Source: Glyphotaelius pellucidus (lineage: Eukaryota > Arthropoda > Insecta > Trichoptera > Limnephilidae). Taken from it: DNA of 64,000 nucleotides. The stretch lies in contig OW386557.1 in the NCBI GenBank assembly GCA_936435175.1, positions 21,199,423-21,263,422 of the forward strand, written 5' to 3'. The notes beneath the pieces were generated by a model, which did not search any database, was not told the origin of the DNA, and saw nothing but the letters and a program-made list of their open reading frames with translations. Below, one piece after another: positions 11,274-19,525 of this stretch. Positions within the stretch are counted from its first letter, which is position 1. Each line of letters opens with the position of its first letter. The position numbers and the translations under genes are program-made.

Positions 11274-11400
11274 ACACGTACATACACATACGCATATACA
11301 AATGTGTATGCATATGTACGTGTATATATATGTGCTTATGTGTGTGTGTACGAAAGTGCGCACTTGTGTATATGTGCAAGTACGCATGCGCACATAAAAA
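11274..11400. repeat. TG/CA-rich alternating tract with a palindrome
   Basis: About 125 bp of alternating purine-pyrimidine sequence. It includes inverted arms (cacgtacat ... atgtacgtg) around acaaatgtg. ORFs through it encode low-complexity Met/Cys/Val/Tyr runs and are not genes. Confidence 0.8.
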
Positions 11401-12989
11401 AAAATATGAATATTTCGTTAGCATATTTTTATAATCTAATCCTTACGCACGTCTTTTTCTCCTTTCTATTTTCTACTTTTCATATAATTTTTCCAATTTT
11501 CAGGATCATTTTATTATACTGAATCCACATGTTTACACTAGACTTCATGCAATATAACTGTTCTCCATTGGTCACCATGAAACGGGCAGCCGCCTGGTAT
11601 GGTGATTTAATGTATCTACTCTGTATAAATGTTTTTATAATATAACTTTTATTTTGATGAATTTATGATGTAAATTAAGAAAAGTGTGCTTGGATAATTT
11701 CAAAGTCAACCGGTCATTTCACAAAAGTCCATGTCTGAAAGTTGAGAATGACACAAACGCAATAGCACTGGAGTAACAGTGCAAGTAGCAGGAAATATTC
11801 TGATCCTTGCCAGACTTGAAAACGGCTAATCTGTTGTTTCAGTATGCTACGTAATCTCTTTGAAACTGACAGAAGGAGCTACAGTCCCGGCCCAAATAAA
11901 ATGTGCACGATTTTTTAATATTTAGATTTAGATGGTTATTTATTACATAATTCCATTGTCATAATGCCGGAATCGTTAATTGGGTAGTTCTTCTTTTTAA
12001 CCTACATAAAGTAGTCTCCACCAGTTAGTGGAGAAAAATTTAACGGAATTACCAATATTATTATTTTATAATTACTTAATCTACTGCACTAAAGAAATAA
12101 CGACATTGTGCGTCTTAAAAAAAATGTGTTTATATTTTTATAGTAAGAATTACGTTACAGAGTTGTAACTCCTCGTGATAGAAGTGTATTTCTTACAAAT
12201 TACAGTTGTCTTCTGCCACCTCAACATGCGTATTATATTCTATGATGTAACAAAAAATGATATGACGACATAAAATATAAAACTGTTTTTAAACTCCAAA
12301 AGGTATAACTTATCAAGTAACTAAAGTAAGTTTAATAAAATATATAAAAAATCTCAAAAACTTGTGTCCTACAACGTTTATGTCGTACGTTAATTCTGTC
12401 ACGTGGGTTGTCATTTGAAGTAGATATACACGCAGCTCGTGTTTGTCACCCCCAATAGGCATTTTAGGCCTCCTTCCCCCCTTGCTGCAATTTCCCCTCT
12501 GAGATCCAGAGAGAATTCATTTATTGTGAAAACAAAATGTGACAGAGTGGTGGAAATGTGATAGATTGGTAAAAGTTATGTAGGTTAAAAAGAAGATCAA
12601 CCCGATTACCACTTTGAAAAAATTAATAAAATTGTATTTTAAAAATCCAATAACAGTGCAGGTTCAAAAACAAAGTAAAAAGTATAAATGTATTTTCTTA
12701 TAAAGATTAAATTAAAGTTTCGCTGTTCAATTATTCAATGTAAATATTAATTAAATTAATTGTTATTTAATGAAGTTAAAATGAAGAACACAATTAAAAT
12801 TTTGGACAAACATCCTAAAGTTTTGTAACAAATAAAAAAAACAAAAAATTTCCATAAAAAATCGGAAATAATGGCATGTTTAACATTCTACAACGAAAGG
12901 AAAATTAAAAAAAAAGGATTGAAACTCTTTTGAAACTTGCTTTGAAGTAACATCCCTTGGTCACTTACCTCTTTCATTTTTGCAAAGTT
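11401..12989. other. No gene; weak inverted repeat
   Basis: cttctttttaacctacataa at about 11990 and its reverse complement at about 12580 form an inverted pair some 600 bp apart, and similarity extends about 15 bp further out. It may be the arms of a degraded transposon. Nothing else is recognised. Confidence 0.35.
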
Positions 12990-13570
12990 GAATTGAAAAT
13001 AAAAACACATTTTGGCGTTTAACGTCAAAAGGGAAATAGATTTTATTTCAAAATTAATAATAAACTTAGTTTTAACCACTTTTATTGTTTACAAAACCTA
13101 CACGTTTCGTGACCTAAGCTCACTTCTTCAGGGTTTACTTACTAATTATAAATAATAGATAAAAACAATGGTCATAGACATAGACAACATAATTATAAGT
13201 AATAAATATAGTAAATGGAAAGGTAAGAAGAAAGGGTAGAGGGAAGAGGGGCAATAGGAAACTATTGTAACAAAGGAAACAGGTTAAATATTGGGTCATT
13301 TAAAAACAATTTTTGGTTATTAATAATATTCAAGTTTGCATTCACGCTCTTTCTGATCTCTAATATTTCTAACTGAATGCCATTTAAATTAGAATGTAGC
13401 AATTCAATTCCACTGTTGAAGTCAAAAGTGTGACTAGTCTCCAACAAATGATTGACAAACTCTTAGCTCATGTAACATGTAGGTTTTGTAGACAATAAAA
13501 GTGGTAAAAACTAAGTTTATTATTAATTTTGAATTAAAATGGTGTAACAAAATAAGTTTGCTGTGTTTGA
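12990..13570 (-). mobile_element. Penelope-like element 3' end with inverted arm
   Basis: Read on the minus strand: a GIY-YIG-type C-terminus (13262-13459), a 3' UTR, a hammerhead-like core at 13131-13104 (CTGAAGAA, stem GTGA/TCAC, GAAAC) and a terminal block ending near 13000. The same terminal block (gtaggttttgtagacaataa) follows in opposite orientation at 13480-13550. An inverted extra terminal repeat and 5' truncation are usual for Penelope-like insertions. The assignment rests on the protein tail plus this architecture. Confidence 0.7.
13262..13459 (-). pseudogene. Penelope-like endonuclease (GIY-YIG) C-terminal fragment
   Basis: About 65 residues read EFVNHLLETSHTFDFNSGIE followed by LLHSNLNGIQLEILEIRKS and an NNQKLFLNDPIFNLF ending. 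This spacing (an F..HLLE.SH segment, then an IELLH segment and a conserved E in LEILEI) is typical of the C-terminal GIY-YIG nuclease of Penelope-like retroelements. That nuclease nicks target DNA during integration. The RT and the N-terminal part of the nuclease are missing. An in-frame stop lies immediately upstream, where the inverted arm joins. The fragment is inert. A more distant relative of Penelope cannot be excluded without a profile search. Confidence 0.65.
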
Positions 13571-13582
13571 AGAAGAGATTTT

Positions 13583-13960
13583 ATTTAAATTTGGAGGTGG
13601 CTATATGTAACGTTTATTGGATAACCCACACCTCTTCCATACGTAACCCTACGTTTGGTGAATTAGCAGGGGTGTCCGGGTTCACGCGGTTAGGTTTGTC
13701 TAGGTTTGGATGCAGCTGGCGCTTACTGCTGGCGGACCGGGTCGGTAAAGAATGGTTAAGGGAGATCATTTTGCCTCTCCAGCAAGACTCTCTTAACCTA
13801 TCGTCCTGCACCGTAATGGGAGGGATCCGTCAGAGGCGTCCGTCACTCGTTAACCCACTGACCCTCAGATTTCTACCAATCCCTCATATCGTTTTCCTTC
13901 CCAGAACTAAATCTCTTTTTTTTTTAAAGACCCTCCAGACAGCATCCCTAAAGATGCTGA
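13583..13960 (+). mobile_element. SINE-B copy, 3' tail truncated
   Basis: It starts aatttggaggtggctatatg, the family head, and runs through ccctcagatttctacc to acagcatccctaaagatg, where the conserved tail is cut short. The 189-codon frame across it (13501-14070) is a by-product. Confidence 0.7.
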
Positions 13961-14750
13961 GCCACCTGCATGAAGCTATTGTAAAAAATGGTAACAATTT
14001 GTTGAATCGCAAATTAATGCAAAATGTAAAATTCGACTACGTTTTTGCACTTGGGTTAATGCCAGTTTAGGTACAGCATAAAATACACATAATTTTAGTA
14101 TAATGTGCATTTTAGGGATGTTAACACATTGTGAATTGCAAATGTTGATCCAACACTGATCCACTATTCAAACATTCTCCCCACGAAATCAAAGTAAGTG
14201 CTATAAATCTAATTCATTGCCTGTCATGTTATGTTTTCCACCTAACTTTATGTTTGAAAAAGATCAGCAGTAATGTTTCTCAGATCAGAATAAATATACT
14301 TATTTTGCAGGGGTTTCTGCGATAATGGTATTATTTAGCAATAAAAATAGCCATGATTTCGTTTCTGTTATGGTAAAAATGACGAATAAAAATAACGACT
14401 CAATAAAGGATCAACAATTTACTATGTTGGTTGATTTTTATTATTAAATTTCATAATCATCTGATGTAACGTGACCGTATTTGAACATGAACATAGCATA
14501 GCAAATGCATGGTTTCTGATCACGCAATATGTATGGGATTGGTAGGTACGCATTCGTAAAGTCTTAGTGGATAAGAAATGTCAATAAAATCCTGCTGTCC
14601 CACCTACCCAATCTACCCATTTTAAATGTCACTGTGCAAGACCTGTAGGCTTGCTCAAAAGTTGTAAATAATAAGCGCCAGTACTTAGAGACGCCCAACT
14701 ATTACAATGTTTTGACCAATATACAAGTTTTGCAAAGTTTTGCTAAAAAT
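13961..14750. other. No recognised feature
   Basis: AT-rich. No motif seen in its short frames. Confidence 0.35.
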
Positions 14751-14763
14751 TATGGTCTAATTT

Positions 14764-15164
14764 TTGGTTCATCGAAGTTTCGAAGTGAGTTTTGAGCAAA
14801 TGTTCAATCCTGCGATTGTAGGACAGAATTTCCAGCGCTCAGACACTATCCTTTTAGCAAGTAAAAGTAGGCTTGCACCAAAATTAAAATCTGTTGATGT
14901 CAGTAAGTTCCTGGAAGTTAACAGCTATTTTCAAGGACAGCTTGTAGAGCAAGAGAGGGATGGAGTCACTATAGACATTATTCAGCTACTCAAATTGTTC
15001 ACAGAGAATTTGCTGAGGCAGCTCTGTTGACTGTGTGGGCCCCTGTGAATATTGTTGACGCAGAAAGATTTTTTAGTCGCTATAATCTTGTATTGACAGA
15101 TCGTAGAACGAACATGACACACTCTACTGTAGAAACATGTGCCATGTTGAGTTTCAATCAATAA
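14764..15164 (+). pseudogene. hAT-type transposase C-terminal remnant
   Basis: The frame starting at 14764 encodes FEQMFNPAIVGQNFQRSDTI and later SYFQGQLVEQERDG. It then ends at a stop near 15030. The adjacent frame continues LTVWAPVNIVDAERFFSRYN then LVLTDRRTNM and ETCAMLSFNQ, closing near 15163. The segment PVN-x-VDAERFFSRYN...LTDRR is the C-terminal dimerisation pattern of hAT transposases and their domesticated relatives. The frameshift just before 15030 breaks the protein, and the catalytic and BED-finger parts are absent. No inverted termini were found. A spliced host gene derived from hAT is less likely, because the two halves join without a splice signal. Confidence 0.6.
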
Positions 15165-15282
15165 TACAATAAACATGTTTCAAGTGATTTTGCTAATTTA
15201 ATTGTTTTTCCCCTCTTGCCGACTCCCATTCCTTGACTATAAACTGTTTAGCTATAAACGCTATTACGCAAACGCAAAATTA

Positions 15283-15314
<32 letters not shown>
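15283..15314 (-). repeat. (AAT)n microsatellite, tail of LINE-H
   Basis: About ten perfect AAT units. On the minus strand they directly follow aataaagacctt, so they are the 3' tail of the LINE at 15.3-16.2 kb. Confidence 0.85.
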
Positions 15315-16185
15315 GGTCTTTATTCCAGGATGTGGGGAGGGGAGTGCAATCCCACACATCCCATATAGGGTATAATTACATATGTTATTATATATGAATA
15401 TTAATTACATATGAATAAATAAAAAGATAAAAATTAACAAAATAAAAAATTAAAAAAGAGAAGCATCATAGATACACTATTCACAAAAAAATATAGTTAA
15501 GTCTTTAAATCAGGTTCTTGTAGTTCCATAGGATCTCAGATTGTAGGAGCCAGTGTTTTTCTCCAATATTCATCTATGCTCGATCCTGGAATCAGACGGG
15601 CTTCCATGATGAGGATATTACTGGAGTGGTTCATCCTTCCCCTCAGTCCTGCAATCCTTGTTCTTAATAGAGCATCGAATCCTGGAACTCTCCCTTCTGT
15701 GAACATTGAAGAGGCACTACAGTACTTGGGAAGTCCGAACATTAGACGGTATGCATTATTATATTGCACCCGAAGCCTTTCCATGGTCCTTTTTTTGAAA
15801 TTTGCCCAGAGCTCGCACGTGTACAGGGGCTGGGCCTGTGGTACAAAAGGCTAGGAAGAGCGTCCTTTTTACCCGTGGGCTGCAGAGCCGAAATCTTCTG
15901 CTGAGCATATTGCATTTTATGCTAAGTACTCTCCTCTGCCTGTCGATGTCTTCATCATCCGTTAATTTGTTTTTGATGACATGTCCTAGATACTTTGTAG
16001 ATTCTATTATTTTCAGAAGCTCACCGTTCAGAAAGACGGGTGGAATATTTTTTGGGCCTTCCCCGTGTTTTATGACCAACAGTGCTGTCTTTTTCGCATT
16101 GTAAATCATGTTGGTTTCGTGTGCGAATTCTTCACATATCTTCAGGAGGATTCGTAATCCCCTTATTGACGGATAGAAAAGATTT
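15315..16185 (-). pseudogene. Non-LTR retrotransposon RT C-terminus (LINE-H), frameshifted
   Basis: The minus-strand frame reads from about 16185: EEFAHETNMIYNAKKTALLV, then IIESTKYLGHVIKNKL and LSIKCNMLSRRFRLCSPRVK, the segment just after the RT palm in LINEs (KYLGH block). Near 15835 the frame shifts, and the protein continues as LYTCELWANFKKRTMERLRV, then YNNAYRLMFGLPKYCSASSM. It ends near 15536, followed by a 3' UTR with aataaa and an (ATT)n tail. The catalytic core is missing through 5' truncation. Plus-strand frames over the region are shadows. A 5'-truncated dead copy is the clear reading. Confidence 0.8.
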
Positions 16186-16937
16186 TTTTCAATTATTGAT
16201 GCTACATTTATAAAAAATTAAAGCTATGAATTAGTGTTTCTACTAATAAATAATGTGTTTTAATTACAAAGGCAGCCTTATGGTTTTTCTTCAAATAACA
16301 GTATGTTTAAAATGTTACAATAATTTTTTATTTTATTTAATGTGAATGCAATATTTGTCTCCGTGAGTGTAGCTTTTCCTTCAGCGTGTTCAGGATAAGC
16401 AAAGTACAGAAGCAATTGGACATTGGAGGTCGGCTCTTTGTACAAGTTGCTACAATCACGTCATATCGCCCGTTTCAACCGGGACAAAGGGGATTATTGT
16501 CAACCGGGACCTTTGAGAGGTACATTCTACAGGGACGTCGATGTTCATTTCTGGCAACTGAACTTAATATCGTCAGATAAGTACCTAATACGGTTTTCAA
16601 AGGTTTTGACTTTTGAGATGGAAACCTAGCGTATGTTTTATTGAATGCATTCAGTTTTAAATTAAAAAAAAAAGTAAAACACTTCTTCCAAAATCGCAAA
16701 TACACTTTGTCGTTCATCATTTGTCTATTATTCACAAACTTTATCACTTTATAAAAAAATAATGGTAAATATTTTTTTTTTTGTGGAGTCCGCCGCACAA
16801 GAGCCCCAACTACTCCTAATGCTAATTAGTTTTCAGTAAGCACTGAGGAAGAGAGCATTGCTCTTGTCGGTTTTATGGACATTAAAAGTGGTTAAAACGA
16901 ATAAATCTTTTGATTTTGAATTAAATATTTTTATTAA
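16186..16937. other. Mostly unassigned; degraded Penelope-type terminal block
   Basis: attaaaagtggttaaaacga at about 16880 resembles the terminal block of the 13.0 kb Penelope-like copy (ataaaagtggttaaaac), preceded by a cactgaggaagag hairpin like a worn ribozyme core. A 28-bp scrap at about 16791 resembles the SINE-A 3' end. The 64-107 codon frames at 16386-16798 have no recognisable motif. Confidence 0.35.
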
Positions 16938-17663
16938 CACTTCCTTACCGGACCGGGGGAACGCACCTACACTAACGAGAGTTTTACGCTGTATCTATGT
17001 TGTTTTTTAAACCACGTACTCAATAATTTGAGTAATCTTAGAAAAACTATTTGATTATCGATTTGCATTAAAAAAATTAATATCGCATTACTACTTTTCT
17101 TAAAATTAAATACTTTATAACAAATTCCGGCGAATAATCTGTGCCACCCGCCCCCCTTCCCCTCTGTTCGGGCGTACCCCGTTCCTATCAGCTGAATGTA
17201 TCGGGATAATTCTAAGCGATAGCAAGTAATTTCTAGGTTGTTAGTGGAAAGGACTAGATCGCGTTCGTTTACACTGCGCATCTCGTTTGCTCTTTTTACA
17301 ATGCTATAATGTTCGCTTGCCGGTCAAAGATCATTCGGTCTGAGTCGTTTCCGGTGAACGCCAATCGCCAGTCGAGATTCGGAAACAAGGTGTTACGTTG
17401 GCTATCGGCCCGCCTTCTCTGTTTTCTATGGAAAAATACACGTTGTGGTCTAAATTCATAAGAATATTAATTATGACTTTATTTATGAAACGATTTTGAA
17501 AATGACTACTGAAATACGATGATTATACTTCCCTCTAATTATTATCATAACAAATTACAAAAAAATATGTCATTAACATCCTTTAATATGCAAAACAAAT
17601 TGGGGTCCCCGAGTGACCCCCCTTCGGGTCATGTGTGATTTTTTTCGTTCCGGGACGAAAAGG
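16938..17663. mobile_element. Candidate TTAA-flanked (piggyBac-like) element
   Basis: TTAA occurs at 16934-16937 and 17664-17667. The inner ends (cacttccttaccggaccg on the left; ccttttcgtcccggaacg read inward from the right) share about 12 of 18 positions. The right end also carries small hairpins (ttcgttccgggacgaa; tgacccccc...gggtca). It is 726 bp and non-coding. TTAA is a frequent tetramer here, so this remains tentative. Confidence 0.4.
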
Positions 17664-17667
17664 TTAA

Positions 17668-18180
17668 ACCATATTATGGTACCACAAAATAAACTTTATC
17701 CTCCACAAGCTAAATGCTAGAATATTTATATAATATATTATATATGGTTAGAATATTATAAGTTATGGTAGAATATTATATATGGTTTGTGTCACCGCTA
17801 ACACATCAAACGCATTGTTGAAGTGCTCCGTCAAAAAAATATTTTTTGCTAATATAATCTCCTTTATCATAAATCATTTATTGTGTAAAGTGATTAAACA
17901 ACATTGCCCTTCGGTACTATATAACTAGCTGTGTGAACATTGTCTTAAATCTAAAAATATCGCGGATGTAAAATACGCTTGTCAAAAGTGATAGTTTAAA
18001 AACAAAAAAAAAAACTAATCTCGTGCATTAAAAAGGATTTATACAGCACAATTCTCCGCTACCACTCAACGAAAAGTGTCAATTGAAACCACAGTGCAAA
18101 ATATAGTGAAATAACAAAACATTAAAAACTGACAAAATAAATCCTTTAAAAGACAATTTAAAATATATGAGTAATATCCA
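17668..18180. other. Upstream flank or 5' UTR of the intact LINE
   Basis: No ORF. The LINE's true 5' end could lie here or just after the tRNA-like block at 18202. I could not find a target-site duplication to fix it. Confidence 0.3.
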
Positions 18181-18201
18181 CCGGATTACGAAAGGGATAA
18201 A

Positions 18202-18278
18202 TAGCTCCGTGGGTTAACGCATAACTCCCAAGGCGCCGCCCTCGGTTCGATCCTCACACCGGCGAAAAAAAAAAAAAA
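18202..18278 (+). mobile_element. tRNA-like A/B-box block with poly(A)
   Basis: TAGCTCCGTGGGTTAACGC at 18202-18220 resembles a pol III A box, and GGTTCGATCC at 18244-18253 is a B box. Their spacing is close to that of a tRNA. A cacaccggcg end and a 14-nt A-run follow. The left acceptor strand does not pair, so this is not a functional tRNA gene. It is either a short SINE or part of the LINE's 5' region. Confidence 0.5.
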
Positions 18279-18393
18279 TTATAAATAAACTTTTGTTTTT
18301 CTTTTTGATAATAATAAGCTATTTTTATCATAATAAATTTTATTTTTAATACCAATCTACCTATCTAAAATACCTAACTACATAAAAATAAAT

Positions 18394-19410
18394 ATGGAGA
18401 ATCTCACCTGCCGCAAGTGTCCTGAGCCAATACTGACAAAGGAGTCAATGTTCTGGTGCTCGTCCTGTGAAGAGAGTCTTCACTTCGCCTGCGGTGGCGT
18501 TAGTGAGGGTCAATACCGGAAGCTCTCCCAAGAAAAACGCGCCAACACCAAATGCAGTGGATGCAAGACGGAAACTCGACGAGTGGTGCGTTCAACGTCC
18601 GCTTCGAGAAAGGAGAACGCTCCCCCTTCTGCCAACAAACCAGGCCTAACTCCAGGAGAAACTCTTCTTATGGAGGAACTACGTCAAATCAAGGTGGAAC
18701 TCCAAGAGTTCAAAAACATCCAGTCAAAAGTGGCAGGAATATACGATGAGTTCAAAGAGTTCAAAAATACCATAACCTTCTTCAATTCAAAAATTGAAGG
18801 ATTTGAGGATGAACTAAAAAATACAGTGCAAAAACTGAAAAACATAGATTCCATCCAAAAAAAAAACACGGAACTCGAAGCAAAATTGACAATGCTCGAG
18901 TTCAAAATCGACGAGCAAGAACGCCAACAAAAAAATTTTGTCGCCGAAATAAGAGGGATACCGGAGGCTGAAGGAGAAAACCTACAAAACCTTTTATTCA
19001 ATATAAGTCAAGAAATACGCACAGCCACCACGAAAAATGATGTTGAGTCAACCTTCAGAGCTCCTGGTAGGCCAACCCCAACAAAAACAAGGCCTATAAT
19101 TGTACGATTCAAAGATATACACTTAAGAGATGAATTCTTAAGTAGTGTAAAAAGGTATAATTTGAACGCGACTACTAAAGAAGACAAGCTTAATACGAGC
19201 TCCATAGGCCTCTCCGGACCGCGTACTCCAGTATACATATCAGAACATTTAACGTCGACAAATAAACGCCTGCTCTACTTAGCGAAGAAGACGGCTACCG
19301 AAAAAAAATTTGCTTATGTATGGGTAAAAGCGGGACGTGTCTACGTACGCCAAACCACGGAATCACGAGCTATACACATTACCTCTGAAAATATCCTTCT
19401 CACACTATGA
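18394..19410 (+). CDS. LINE ORF1 protein: PHD-type finger, coiled coil, FP/L1-ORF1-like C-terminus
   Basis: This 338-residue protein is the putative RNA-binding (gag-like) partner of the retrotransposon. Residues 6-57 form a PHD-type zinc finger, with C6, C9, C22, C25, H30, C33, C54 and C57 as likely ligands in a C4HC3 pattern. A Ser/Arg/Pro linker follows. Residues about 88-190 are rich in E/K/L heptads (KVELQEFKNIQSKV) and probably form a coiled coil for multimerisation. Residues about 195-338 (FVAEIRGIPE, then PIIVRFKDIHLRDEFL and FAYVWVKAGRVYVR) resemble the C-terminal domain shared by baculovirus FP-like and L1 ORF1-type proteins. The start is the first ATG after the AT-rich leader. ORF2 follows after 115 bp. 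Start choice and role are inferred. The finger and coil are directly visible. Confidence 0.88.
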   Translation: MENLTCRKCPEPILTKESMFWCSSCEESLHFACGGVSEGQYRKLSQEKRANTKCSGCKTETRRVVRSTSASRKENAPPSANKPGLTPGETLLMEELRQIKVELQEFKNIQSKVAGIYDEFKEFKNTITFFNSKIEGFEDELKNTVQKLKNIDSIQKKNTELEAKLTMLEFKIDEQERQQKNFVAEIRGIPEAEGENLQNLLFNISQEIRTATTKNDVESTFRAPGRPTPTKTRPIIVRFKDIHLRDEFLSSVKRYNLNATTKEDKLNTSSIGLSGPRTPVYISEHLTSTNKRLLYLAKKTATEKKFAYVWVKAGRVYVRQTTESRAIHITSENILLTL

Positions 19411-19525
19411 CTCATTAATACAAGCATACACATATTATTTTACTCAAACACCACACACACATATGTACGTTCCCAAATTTTATCTTTGTGGGTATACTTG
19501 AATAACTTTAAAAATGTAACTATAA

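Noticed and set aside
13501..14070. 189-codon plus-strand ORF
   Set aside because: It spans the Penelope inverted arm and a SINE-B copy, so it is a by-product of repeats.
16791..16818. SINE-A insertion
   Set aside because: Only about 28 bp resemble the SINE-A 3' end, too short to call alone.
18202..18278. Functional tRNA gene upstream of the LINE
   Set aside because: The acceptor strands do not pair and a poly(A) run follows the 3' end, as in SINEs.
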